Both the position numbers and the translations under genes were made by a program. Below are positions 42,617 through 50,910 of a stretch of DNA of 64,000 nt, one piece after another. The stretch comes from an uncultured Opitutaceae bacterium (GTDB taxonomy: Bacteria > Verrucomicrobiota > Verrucomicrobiia > Opitutales > Opitutaceae): the NCBI GenBank assembly GCA_903919205.1, contig CAIXHE010000063.1:1-64000 (forward strand), written 5' to 3'. Within the stretch, counting starts at the first letter, position 1. Each line of letters starts with the position of its first letter. Below the pieces are notes generated by a model. The model was not told the origin of the DNA, did no database searches, and saw nothing but the letters and a program-made list of their open reading frames with translations.

Positions 42617-43117
42617 TCAACCCGACGGGTCGGTGGCCCCGGCGCTGCGCTGCTCGCGCCGGCGCAGGTAGCGCCTCCAGACCAGGGCGGCGACATAGGC
42701 GAGGACGGCCCCGTTGAGGACGAGGATCGAGGCTCGCAGCCACGTGAAGTGGTGCCACGTGGCGAGGCACTCCTCCGGCACGAACAGGCCCGAGGAGATC
42801 ACGACCATGTACTCGGCCCAGGCCGCGCCGATCCACAGCCCCCAGCCCTCCGTCAACAGGACGCTCGCGTAAAGGGCGGACAGCTCCCCGATCCGCCGCA
42901 GGGTCGCCGGGTCGATGAGGCCGATCTTTTCGAGGACCATCCCCACGAAGTGGTTTTCCGGCGAAATGCGCACCAGCTGGACCAGATGGAGCGCCTCCGC
43001 GGACAGGTCCTTGTGGATCATGTCCAGGATGCCGAGCGAGATGAACGCCAGCATCGCGCCCTTGATCAGCTTGGCGCCGGCGATCAGCTTGAGGCCTAGG
43101 GGCGCATTGCGGTCCAT
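42617..43117 (-). CDS. DUF2127 membrane protein
   Basis: A 166-residue protein of the DUF2127 family. It begins LGLKLIAGAKLIKGAMLAFISLGILDMIHKDLSAEAL, the characteristic first helix and amphipathic loop. Three more helices follow, with AAWAEYMVVISSGLFVPEECLATWHHFTWLRASILVLN in the second half, also typical. No function is established for the family. It lies 72 bases downstream of a Gfo/Idh oxidoreductase stop in the minus direction, perhaps in an operon with it. Confidence 0.85.
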   Translation of the reverse strand: MDRNAPLGLKLIAGAKLIKGAMLAFISLGILDMIHKDLSAEALHLVQLVRISPENHFVGMVLEKIGLIDPATLRRIGELSALYASVLLTEGWGLWIGAAWAEYMVVISSGLFVPEECLATWHHFTWLRASILVLNGAVLAYVAALVWRRYLRRREQRSAGATDPSG

Positions 43118-43189
43118 GGTCCTATCCTCCGCCCCCGCCGGCCAATCTCAAGGGCTAAGCGCGGCGTAGCCCGCCGCGCGGGCCGGCCG

Positions 43190-44566
43190 TCAGCCGACGA
43201 AGCTGTAGTCGTAGGGGGCCCGCATCGGCCGCGACCGGTAGGCGTTGGGCTCGCGCGAGTAGGTCCCCACGAATTCCTCGCTGTTGTAGTCCCAGACGAG
43301 CGGCTTGCCCGTGCGCAGCGCGATCGCCCCCAGGTGGCACATGGTGGCGGAGCGGTGCCCCGTCTCCACGTCGCAGATCGGGTCCTTGCGGGAGCGCACG
43401 CTGTCGAAGAAATTGACCCAGTGGTCGTTGCTTACCGGCAGGCGCGGGAAGTGCGATCCCGGGGCGACGCGCAGCAGGTCGGGATCGCTCGCCGTGATCT
43501 CGGAGCGGTTGACCCAGATCCAGCCCTTCTCGCCCTCGAAGCGGATTCCGTTGCGCTGGCCGGGCGTCTTCACCCGCTCCCCATAGATGTTGTCGTCGGT
43601 CGTCGTGTGGATGTTCAGGCGGATGCCGTTCTCGTAGGTGTAGCGCACCGCGTACTCCGCGAAGGTCGTGTAGCCCCCCTCGATCGGCTTGGAGAGCGGC
43701 GTCGCCTCGATGTGGCGCGGGGCGATGAGCCCGATGGCCCAGTAGGCGATGTCGTTGTGGTGCGCGCCCCAGTCGGTCATCGTCCCGCCGGAGTACTCGT
43801 ACCAGTACCTGAAGTAGACGTGGCAGCGCTGCGGAACATACGCGACGCTCGGCGTCTGTCCCTGCCAGAAGTCCCAGTTGAGGCCCGCGGGGGTGGCCTC
43901 GGTCTTGAAAGGCCCCTCTCGCAGCCCGGCGGGCAGCCACACGTTCACCTCGCGGATGCCACCGATGCGCCCGTTGCGCACGAGCTCGCAGGCCAGCCTG
44001 AAGCGCACGGAGCTGCGCTGCTGGGTGCCGGTTTGGAGCACGGTCTTGTTGTCGCGCACCGCCCGGATCACGTGGCGGCCCTCGTCGATGGTGAGCGTGA
44101 GGGGCTTCTCGCTGTAGATGTCCTTGCCCGCGCGAGCGGCCGCAATGTTGACCAGGCTGTGCCAGTGGTCGGGCGTCGCGTTGACGACGCAGTGCACGTC
44201 CTTTCGCTCGAGGAGCTTCCGGAAGTCGGAGTACTTGGCCGGCACCTTTCCGTCCACCGTGAACTTCTCCGCCGCAGCGGCCGCATGGCTGTCGTCCACG
44301 TCGCATACGGCCACGATGTCGCCGTGGTTGCTTGCGTTCGCCGCGTCATACTTGCCCTGCCCGCCGCAGCCGATCAGGGCCACGCCCGGCCTGTCGTTCG
44401 GCGAGGTCGTGGGCGCAGGCGGCTCGGCTCCCTCGAGCTGCTGCTCGACGAACCACGTGGGCAGCCCCGAGAGGGCCGCGATCGTGGCCACGCGGCGCAC
44501 GAAGCTCCTGCGGGACACCTGGAATTCCTTGAGGGGCGCGATTTCGGACGGACGGGGGGTGTTCAT
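43190..44566 (-). CDS. Tat-exported Gfo/Idh/MocA oxidoreductase 1
   Basis: A 458-residue oxidoreductase with a twin-arginine leader (VSRRSFVRRVATIAAL) and the Rossmann motif VALIGCGGQGKYD. The family EKP motif is present (YSEKPLTLTIDEG), followed by catalytic-site residues GGTMTDWGAHHNDIAYW with a His pair. The cofactor NAD(P) would be bound before Tat export. Family members of this type in Verrucomicrobia and Planctomycetes act on sugars or polyols in the periplasm; substrate unknown. Divergent from the next Gfo/Idh gene across a 284-base gap. Confidence 0.88.
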   Translation of the reverse strand: MNTPRPSEIAPLKEFQVSRRSFVRRVATIAALSGLPTWFVEQQLEGAEPPAPTTSPNDRPGVALIGCGGQGKYDAANASNHGDIVAVCDVDDSHAAAAAEKFTVDGKVPAKYSDFRKLLERKDVHCVVNATPDHWHSLVNIAAARAGKDIYSEKPLTLTIDEGRHVIRAVRDNKTVLQTGTQQRSSVRFRLACELVRNGRIGGIREVNVWLPAGLREGPFKTEATPAGLNWDFWQGQTPSVAYVPQRCHVYFRYWYEYSGGTMTDWGAHHNDIAYWAIGLIAPRHIEATPLSKPIEGGYTTFAEYAVRYTYENGIRLNIHTTTDDNIYGERVKTPGQRNGIRFEGEKGWIWVNRSEITASDPDLLRVAPGSHFPRLPVSNDHWVNFFDSVRSRKDPICDVETGHRSATMCHLGAIALRTGKPLVWDYNSEEFVGTYSREPNAYRSRPMRAPYDYSFVG

Positions 44567-44850
44567 TCGGGGGGGGTGGGGCGGGCGTGGCCGCGGTGGA
44601 CGGGCGACTGGTCAAAGGGAGACTTAGCCGGGGACCGATTGCAAGCCGCGGCGTCCCCGCAACGTTCAGGAATTTTTGGTTGGATAACGCGGCACTCTGT
44701 AAATAGCGTGAGTGCGTCTGTCGTCGCCCCCGCCGAGCTGCTGAACGTGTCACGCAACGAAACGCTTCCCAAGCCCCCCGCGCCTTCATCATAGGTTCCC
44801 TTTCGCCGGTCCGTGCCCGCCGCCGCGACTCCCCCCTTCCCCATACCCCC
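44567..44850. promoter_or_regulatory. Divergent intergenic region between two Gfo/Idh genes
   Basis: A 284-base non-coding stretch serving both flanking genes. It holds a comparatively AT-rich patch around 44668-44705 (ATTTTTGGTTGGATAACG and CTGTAAATAGCG) which is the most likely promoter area for the plus-strand cluster. The candidate elements match consensus poorly. A C-rich run precedes the ATG at 44851, without a Shine-Dalgarno sequence. Confidence 0.35.
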
Positions 44851-46188
44851 ATGAACGACCCCACCATGAACCGCCGCTCCTTCCTGAAGACCGCCTCGAT
44901 CGCCACCGCGGCGGTCACGCTGCCCAACATCCTTCGCTCGCAGGGCGACGGGCAGTCCCCCAACAACAAGCTCAACATCGTCTGCTGCGGTGTCGGCGGC
45001 CGGGGCTACGACGCCGTCCAGGGCACGAAGACCGAGAACTTCGTCGGCTTCTGCGACGTGGACGACGAGCGGGCTGCGAAGACCTTCGGCGAATTCCCCG
45101 GCGTGCCCCGCTTCAAGGATTTCCGGGTGATGTTCGACAAGATCGGCAACAAGATCGACGCGGTTACCGTGTCGACGCCCGACCACATGCACTTCCCGAT
45201 CGCGATGGCCGCGCTCGCCCTCGGCAAGCACGTCTTCGTGGAGAAGCCCCTTACGCACACGGTCTCCGAGGTGCGCAAGCTCGCGGAAACGGCCCGCGCC
45301 AAGAAGGTCGCCACCCAGATGGGCAACCAGGGCCACGCGGGTAGCGGCGCGCGCACCCTGAAGGAGTGGGTCGAGGCCGGCGTGCTCGGCGAGGTGCGCG
45401 AGGTGAACAGCTGGACCAACCGGCCGATCTGGCCGCAGGGCGTCCAGGAGCCCGACCACAGCAAGATGATGCCGGTCGTGCCCGCGAGCCTCGACTGGGA
45501 CCTTTGGCTCGGCGTGGCGCAGGCCCGCGAGTACGACCCCGCCTACATGCCCTTCACCTGGCGCGGCTACTGGGACTTCGGCTGCGGCGCCCTGGGCGAC
45601 ATGGGCTGCCACGTGATGGACGGGGCGTTCTGGGCGCTCGGCCTGACGGCGCCGACCCGGATCGTCCCGATCAGCGCCAACCAGACGGCCATCAGTGCGC
45701 CGACGGCCTCGGCCACGCGTTACGAGTTCCCGGCGCGCGGGTCGATGCCGCCCGTCGCCTGGACCTGGTACGACGGCGGCCTCTTCCCCACGCTCCCCCC
45801 GGAGCTGGAGGAGGGCCGGCACCTGCCCGAGAGCGGCACGATCCTCATGGGCTCGAAGGCCACGGTGGTGTGCGACACCTACTACGACAGCATCCGGATC
45901 ATCCCGGAGACCAGGATGAGGGAGCTCGCCCCCTCGCTCCCGCCTAAGACGATCCCGCGTATCACGGGAGGCCACTTCCAGGAATGGATCCGCGCCTGCA
46001 AGGGCGGCACGCCCGCAGGCTCGAACTTCGACTACTCCTCCAGGCTGACCGAGACGGTGCTGCTCGGCAACGTGGCGATCCGCGCCCAGCGCGCGATCGA
46101 CTGGGACTCGGCCGCGATGAAGGTGACGAACCTGGCCTCCGCGAACGAGTTCATCACGGGCCACTACCGCCCCGGCTTCGGCGTCTGA
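44851..46188 (+). CDS. Tat-exported Gfo/Idh/MocA oxidoreductase 2
   Basis: A 445-residue protein with Tat signal (MNRRSFLKTASIATAA) and Rossmann motif IVCCGVGGRGYDA. The EKP motif is intact (FVEKPLTHTVSEV), preceded by TPDHMHFPIAM. A mid-domain GALGDMGCHVMDGAFWALGL carries the conserved Asp/His region. It has a two-domain Gfo/Idh fold of standard length. It is the first gene of a plus-strand set with a DoxX-like gene 16 bases on, then a third Gfo/Idh gene, suggesting a shared carbohydrate-linked pathway. The initial MNDPT leader could be skipped in favour of the internal ATG before NRRSF. Confidence 0.9.
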   Translation: MNDPTMNRRSFLKTASIATAAVTLPNILRSQGDGQSPNNKLNIVCCGVGGRGYDAVQGTKTENFVGFCDVDDERAAKTFGEFPGVPRFKDFRVMFDKIGNKIDAVTVSTPDHMHFPIAMAALALGKHVFVEKPLTHTVSEVRKLAETARAKKVATQMGNQGHAGSGARTLKEWVEAGVLGEVREVNSWTNRPIWPQGVQEPDHSKMMPVVPASLDWDLWLGVAQAREYDPAYMPFTWRGYWDFGCGALGDMGCHVMDGAFWALGLTAPTRIVPISANQTAISAPTASATRYEFPARGSMPPVAWTWYDGGLFPTLPPELEEGRHLPESGTILMGSKATVVCDTYYDSIRIIPETRMRELAPSLPPKTIPRITGGHFQEWIRACKGGTPAGSNFDYSSRLTETVLLGNVAIRAQRAIDWDSAAMKVTNLASANEFITGHYRPGFGV

Positions 46189-46204
46189 GCCCGGTCCCCC
46201 CGCC

Positions 46205-46657
46205 ATGAGCGAATCCACTCCGAACGTCTCCCGCAGCGAGTACACGTGGGCCTTCCTGATCCTCAGGCTCTTCATCGGCCTGCGCACCTTCCTGGCCGGC
46301 CTCGAGAAATTCGAGTCGAACGGGTCCTACTCGTTCAAGAACTACTACTCGAACATGAAGAACATGGCCCAGGGGATCACCGGGGCCTCCTTCCTTCCCC
46401 TATGGGCGACCCGCAACTTCGCGGAGAGCCTGGGCTACCTGCTGATCGTCCTCGGGGCGCTGGTGCTCCTCGGCATCAAGACGCGCGCGACCCTGCTCCT
46501 CACGGGCCTGGTGTACGTGGGCCTCTCCTTCGGGCTCATGGCCGTCCAGGAGAACGAGGGCGTCGCCTGGCTCGCGATCTACGTGGGCCTGATCGCGGGG
46601 GCCCTGGCGCTCGTGCGCTTCGACCGCTTCGCGCTCTGGCCCAGCCGCTCCTCGTGA
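46205..46657 (+). CDS. DoxX-like membrane protein
   Basis: A 150-residue protein with four hydrophobic helices: AFLILRLFIGLRTFLAGL at the N-terminus, then three near residues 72-90, 94-112 and 118-138. Arg-Leu-Phe-Ile-Gly-x-x-x-x-x-x-Gly-x-x-Lys is the DoxX/SURF4 type pattern. The extra loop SYSFKNYYSNMKNMAQGITG is longer than in minimal DoxX proteins. DoxX members are variously linked to thiosulfate:quinone oxidoreductase and redox partner functions, which may serve the flanking oxidoreductases by accepting electrons; that is inference. Confidence 0.75.
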   Translation: MSESTPNVSRSEYTWAFLILRLFIGLRTFLAGLEKFESNGSYSFKNYYSNMKNMAQGITGASFLPLWATRNFAESLGYLLIVLGALVLLGIKTRATLLLTGLVYVGLSFGLMAVQENEGVAWLAIYVGLIAGALALVRFDRFALWPSRSS

Positions 46658-46668
46658 GCCACGACGCC

Positions 46669-48060
46669 ATGCCACACGCGCCCGCACCCGCCATCTCCCG
46701 GCGGGACTTCCTTTCCACGGGGGCGAAGCTCGGCACCGCGCTCCTCGCCGCGCCCTACCTGATGCGCGCGGCCTCCGCGGGCGGGGGCTCCGACAGCCTG
46801 AACGTCGCCCTGATCGGCTGCGGGGAGCAGGGGCGCGTCCTCCTGAACGCGTGCCTCAAGATACCGAACATACGCTTCCGCGCGGTCTGCGACATCTGGC
46901 CTTACAACCGGCGGTACGGGGAGCGCCTCCTCAAGAAGTTCGGCCACGACCCGGTCCCCTACGAGGACTACCGCGAGCTGCTCGCCTCCACGCCCGACCT
47001 GGACGCGGTCCTGATCGCGACCCCGGACTTCATGCACTCGGAGCACACGGTGGCCGCGCTTCGGGCGGGCAAGCACGTCTACTGCGAGAAGCTCATGTCG
47101 AACACGGTTTCCGGGGCCCGGGCGATGGTCGCGGCCTCGAGAGAGACCGGCAAGCTGCTGCAGATCGGCCACCAGCGCCGCAGCAACCCGCGCTACCTCT
47201 ACGCGCGCGACCGGATCGTGAACGGCGACCGCCTGCTCGGGCGGGTCACCAACTCCACGGCCCAGTGGAACCGCGCCGTCACCGAGGACCTGGGCTTCCC
47301 GGCCAACCAGGGCCTTTCCGAGGCAGTCCTCCACAAGTACGGCTACGGCGACATGCACGAGTTCCGGAACTGGCGCTGGTTCAAGAAATACGCCGGCGGC
47401 GTCATCTCCGACCTGGGGGCCCACCAGATCGACATCTTCAACTTCATGCTTGGCACGTACCCGACCTCGGTGATCGCCGCGGGCGGGCGCGACTACTACA
47501 CGACCCACGAGTGGTACGACAACGTGTTCGCGATCTACGAGTTTCCCACGCCATCGGGGCTCGTGCGCACCCAGTACCAGGTGCTGACCACCACGAGCGC
47601 GGGCGGCGGCTACCACGAGTACTTCATGGGCGACCAGGGCGCCCTCAAGATGTCGGAGAACCCCAAGTACACGAAGCTCTACCGAGAGGCCCGCGCCCCG
47701 GACTGGGACGCTTACGTGAGCCAGGGGCTGATCCTGCGTCCCGGATCCGGCGAGGGCGCCCCGCCGCCCGTCAAGCCCTGGGAGAAGCCGCACGCGAGGC
47801 TCGCCGGCCTCTCGCACGCCTCCGGCGCCGTGGACGTTCGCGAGTCCGCCGAGCTCTCCGCCTGGGACATGCCAGTGACCCTCGACAAGGCCATCCACCA
47901 GCCTCACCTCGAGAACTTCTTCGACTCGATCCGCGGCAAGGACACGCTCCACAGCCCGGGCGAGGTGGCCTTCGCCACCGCGGTTACCGTGCTGAAGGTG
48001 AACGAGGCCGTCGCCGCGCGCAAGATGCTCGCCTTTGCCCCCGACGACTTCAAAGCCTGA
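46669..48060 (+). CDS. Tat-exported Gfo/Idh/MocA oxidoreductase 3 (EKL variant)
   Basis: A 463-residue oxidoreductase with a Tat signal (ISRRDFLSTGAKLG) and Rossmann motif VALIGCGEQGRVLL. Where the family usually has Glu-Lys-Pro, this one has CEKLMSNTV, so the Pro is replaced by Leu. Catalytic-side residues are kept in GGVISDLGAHQIDIFNFML. An acid-and-Pro-rich C-terminal half (GEGAPPPVKPWEKP) is unusual. Starts at ATG 46669; a GTG at 46654, in a GTGA overlap with the DoxX stop, would add five residues and fits the coupling style of this genome. Confidence 0.87.
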   Translation: MPHAPAPAISRRDFLSTGAKLGTALLAAPYLMRAASAGGGSDSLNVALIGCGEQGRVLLNACLKIPNIRFRAVCDIWPYNRRYGERLLKKFGHDPVPYEDYRELLASTPDLDAVLIATPDFMHSEHTVAALRAGKHVYCEKLMSNTVSGARAMVAASRETGKLLQIGHQRRSNPRYLYARDRIVNGDRLLGRVTNSTAQWNRAVTEDLGFPANQGLSEAVLHKYGYGDMHEFRNWRWFKKYAGGVISDLGAHQIDIFNFMLGTYPTSVIAAGGRDYYTTHEWYDNVFAIYEFPTPSGLVRTQYQVLTTTSAGGGYHEYFMGDQGALKMSENPKYTKLYREARAPDWDAYVSQGLILRPGSGEGAPPPVKPWEKPHARLAGLSHASGAVDVRESAELSAWDMPVTLDKAIHQPHLENFFDSIRGKDTLHSPGEVAFATAVTVLKVNEAVAARKMLAFAPDDFKA

Positions 48061-48070
48061 CCGCCCCCTT

Positions 48071-48727
48071 ATGCTACGCTCCATCGCCGCCCTTCTCGCA
48101 CTCGCCGCCGCAGCCCCCGTCCACGCCGGGGATCTGGTCCCGCTCAAGGTCGAGCTTCCCAAGCCGCTCTTCGTCGGAACCCCCCGCCCGATCAAGGTCT
48201 CGAACCTGGAGCCGGCCGACGCCGCCAACGCGGCGCCGCTCATGGTGCCGGCGGGCACCGTGCTGCTCTCGCGGGGCAAGCCCGTCACGGGCAGCGACTC
48301 GCTGCCGGTGATAGGGGAGCTCTCGTACTTGACCGACGGGGACAAGTCCGGCTCCGAGGGGGCCTACGTCGAGATGGGTCCCGGCGTGCAGTGGGCCCAG
48401 ATCGACCTCGGGGCTCCCGAGCGGCTGGCGGCCGTCGTCGTGTGGCACTTCCACGCGCAGGCGCGCGTCTACCATGCCGTCGTGGTGCAGGCCTCCGACG
48501 ACCCCGAGTTCAAGAAGGGTGTGACGACCCTCTTCAACAACGACGACACCAACGCGGACGGCCTCGGCAAGGGCGCCGACTACGCGTACATCGAGACCTA
48601 CAAGGGCAAGGTGATGGACGCGAAGGGCGTGACCGCCCGCTACGTGCGCCTCTACAGCAACGGAAACACCTCGGACGACCTCAACCACTACTCGGAGGTC
48701 GAGGTCTACGGTCAGCCGGCCCGCTGA
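48071..48727 (+). CDS. Secreted discoidin-like (F5/8 type C) protein
   Basis: A 218-residue protein with signal MLRSIAALLALAAAAPVHAG. The mature part fits a galactose-binding beta-sandwich: LTDGDKSGSEGAYVEMGPGVQWAQIDLGAPERLAAVVVWHF, then AVVVQASDDPEFKKGVTTLF and KGVTARYVRLYSNG, the usual ARYVRL strand near the end, and NHYSEVEVYG. Discoidin domains bind carbohydrates or lipid head groups. It lies 10 bases after the Gfo/Idh gene and 27 before the Agl23-like gene, so it probably belongs to the same operon. No enzymatic domain is attached. Confidence 0.8.
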   Translation: MLRSIAALLALAAAAPVHAGDLVPLKVELPKPLFVGTPRPIKVSNLEPADAANAAPLMVPAGTVLLSRGKPVTGSDSLPVIGELSYLTDGDKSGSEGAYVEMGPGVQWAQIDLGAPERLAAVVVWHFHAQARVYHAVVVQASDDPEFKKGVTTLFNNDDTNADGLGKGADYAYIETYKGKVMDAKGVTARYVRLYSNGNTSDDLNHYSEVEVYGQPAR

Positions 48728-48754
48728 GCCCGCGCGGGCGTGCGCCCGACCGCC

Positions 48755-50212
48755 ATGCCCCGGACCCCCTCCCGCTGGCTGCCCCTCGCGCTCCTGGCAG
48801 CCGCCGCGCTCTGGGTGCGCTGCGGGGACCTGGGGGCGAGGCCGATGCACGCGGACGAGGCCAACCAGGCCGTCAAGGCGGGCGAGCTCCTGGAGTCCGG
48901 CCGCTACGCCTTCGACCCGGGGGACCACCACGGCCCCCTCCTCTACTATGCGGCACTGCCCGTTGCGTGGCTTCGCGGCCAGCATACGCTCGAGGGCTTG
49001 GACGAGGTGACGGTGCGCCTCGTGCCGGCCCTGGCGGGCGCGGCCGCCGTGCTCCTACTGGGCGCGCTTGCCGGTCCCCTCGGGGCCTGGCCCGCTTTCA
49101 TGGCCGCGGCGTTCCTCGCGGTGTCGCCGCCGGCGGTCTACTACAGCCGCTACTTCATCCAGGAGACGCTGCTCGCCACGCTCACGCTGGCGCTCCTCGT
49201 CAGCGCGCGGGCCTGGTGGGCCTCGGGCCGCCTCCGCTGGGCGCTCCTGGGAGGGGCCTGCGCGGGCCTCATGCAGGCCACCAAGGCGAGCGCGCCGCTC
49301 CTCTGGGCGCTCTCGCTCCTCGCGCTCCTGGCCGCGGGGCCGCTCCCGCGCCTCGCGGGCCCCCGGGGTCCGCGGGTCGGCCTCCTGCTCGCTGCGGCGG
49401 CCGGCCTGGGCGTCGCGTCGCTCTTTTACAGCTCGTTCGGGGCGCACCCCTCCGGCCTCCTGGACGCGATGGGGACCTACCGCTTCGCCGCCAGCCGGCT
49501 GGGCTCGGGCGATACCGGCCACGAGAAGCCCTGGGTCTACTTCCTCAGGCTGCTCACCTGGCAGCGCAGCGGGGGGCTCGTCTTCGAGCAGGCGGGCTTC
49601 TGCGTGCTCGCCCTCGCCGGCGCCGGTGTCGCCGTGGCCTGCGGCGACCGCCTGCTTCGCTGGTCCGCCTGCTACGCCGCCCTGCTGCTCGCCGTGCTCT
49701 CTGCGGTGCCGTACAAGACCCCTTGGCACGTGGTGCACCTGGTGCCGCCGCTCGCGCTGCTTGCGGCCGGCGCCCTCGGCCGCCTGTCGCGGGCTCCGCT
49801 CGGCCGGGTGCTCTCCGCCTCGGCAGCGCTGCTCGTGCTTGGCCTGCTCGCCTTCCAGATGCGCCGGGCCACCCGGTCCTATGCGTCGGACGCGCGAAAC
49901 CCCTATGCCTACGTGCACAGCTCTCCCGACGTCCTGGACTTCCGCGCGCGCGCAAGCGACGCGCTGGCCCGGGACCCGCGCGGCGTGGTGCGCGTCATCA
50001 GCGAGGAGTACTGGCCGCTGCCGTGGTACCTGCGGGGCCTTGGGCGGGTTGGATACTGGACCGCGCCCCCGGCCGACTGCGACGGCGCCCTCGTGATCGC
50101 CTCGGCGGGCCTGGCCGAAGCGGTGCAGGCGCGCCTGCACGGCAGCTACCGCCGCTCGTACCTGGGCCTGCGGCCAGGATTCGCCTGCGTGATCTTCACG
50201 CCCGAGCCATGA
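48755..50212 (+). CDS. Agl23-like GT-C protein (TIGR03663 type)
   Basis: A 485-residue polytopic protein of the TIGR03663 group (flippase activity-associated protein Agl23). The signature RPMHADEANQAVKAGELLE carries the Asp-Glu pair at about 34-35, followed by DHHGPLLYY, and YYSRYFIQETLLATL. The middle has SSFGAHPSGLLDAMGTY and HEKPWVYFLRLL; the late TPWHVVHLVPPLALLAAG is typical. Start at ATG 48755, with a GTG 15 bases upstream possible. By family it belongs to protein N- or O-glycosylation-type GT-C enzymes; its partner is the GT2 gene that overlaps it. Confidence 0.82.
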   Translation: MPRTPSRWLPLALLAAAALWVRCGDLGARPMHADEANQAVKAGELLESGRYAFDPGDHHGPLLYYAALPVAWLRGQHTLEGLDEVTVRLVPALAGAAAVLLLGALAGPLGAWPAFMAAAFLAVSPPAVYYSRYFIQETLLATLTLALLVSARAWWASGRLRWALLGGACAGLMQATKASAPLLWALSLLALLAAGPLPRLAGPRGPRVGLLLAAAAGLGVASLFYSSFGAHPSGLLDAMGTYRFAASRLGSGDTGHEKPWVYFLRLLTWQRSGGLVFEQAGFCVLALAGAGVAVACGDRLLRWSACYAALLLAVLSAVPYKTPWHVVHLVPPLALLAAGALGRLSRAPLGRVLSASAALLVLGLLAFQMRRATRSYASDARNPYAYVHSSPDVLDFRARASDALARDPRGVVRVISEEYWPLPWYLRGLGRVGYWTAPPADCDGALVIASAGLAEAVQARLHGSYRRSYLGLRPGFACVIFTPEP

Positions 50213-50910
50213 CGCCGCGCCTCTCCCTGGTCGTGCCCTGCCACAACGAGGCGGGGAACATCCTGCCGCTCGTCGCGTCCGCGGCCGAGGTCCTCTCGGC
50301 GAGGGGCGAGCCCTTTGAGATCATCGTGGTCGACGACGGGAGCACCGACGCGACCGGCAGCGAGATCGCCGAGGCCGCGCGCCGCTGGCCCGGGTGCCGC
50401 GGCCTGCGCCTGCCTACGCGCGCCGGCCAGTCGACCGCGCTGCTCGCGGGGCTCGTGAGCGCCTCGGGCGAGCTCATCCTAACCATGGACGGGGATGGCC
50501 AGAACGACCCCAGGGACCTGCCGGCGCTGATCGACCTGGTGGAATCAGGGGACTGCGACCTGGCGTGCGGCTGGCGGGTCGACAGGCGCGACAGCCGCCT
50601 GCGGCGCGCGATGTCGCGCGTGGCCAACGCGGTCCGCGGCGCCTTCCTCGGCGACGGCGTCCACGACGCGGGCTGCCAGCTGCGGGTGATGCGCCGCGAG
50701 GTGCGCGCGGCCCTCCAGCCGATCGAGCTCCTGCAGGCCTTCATCCCCGCGCTGGCAGCCGCCGGGGGCTTCCGCGTCGGGGAACTGCCCGTGCGCCATC
50801 ATGAGCGGATGAACGGACGCTCCAAGTACGGCCTCGCCCAGCTGTGGTGGAGGCCGGCCGTCGCGATGGTGCGGCTGCGGATCGCGATCGGGAGGGGAGG
50901 CCCGCGATGA
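50209..50910 (+). CDS. Family 2 glycosyltransferase, lipid-phosphate type
   Basis: A 233-residue GT2 enzyme in an ATGA overlap with the Agl23-like gene. Motifs are LSLVVPCHNEAGNI, VVDDGSTDAT, LTMDGDGQNDP (metal motif DGD), CGWRVDRRDS and DAGCQLRVMRR, then RHHERMNGRSKYGL, which matches the RxxGxSKY motif of DPMS-like enzymes. No membrane anchors. It would transfer a sugar to a polyprenyl phosphate for the GT-C partner. It overlaps the ApbE gene as ATGA, so all three are coupled. Confidence 0.86.
   Translation: MTPRLSLVVPCHNEAGNILPLVASAAEVLSARGEPFEIIVVDDGSTDATGSEIAEAARRWPGCRGLRLPTRAGQSTALLAGLVSASGELILTMDGDGQNDPRDLPALIDLVESGDCDLACGWRVDRRDSRLRRAMSRVANAVRGAFLGDGVHDAGCQLRVMRREVRAALQPIELLQAFIPALAAAGGFRVGELPVRHHERMNGRSKYGLAQLWWRPAVAMVRLRIAIGRGGPR

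Noticed and set aside
50844-50906. Longer start for ApbE at 50844
   Set aside because: The extra 21 residues are Arg/Asp-rich and lie inside the GT2 gene; the ATGA overlap at 50907 and the family N-terminus fit better.
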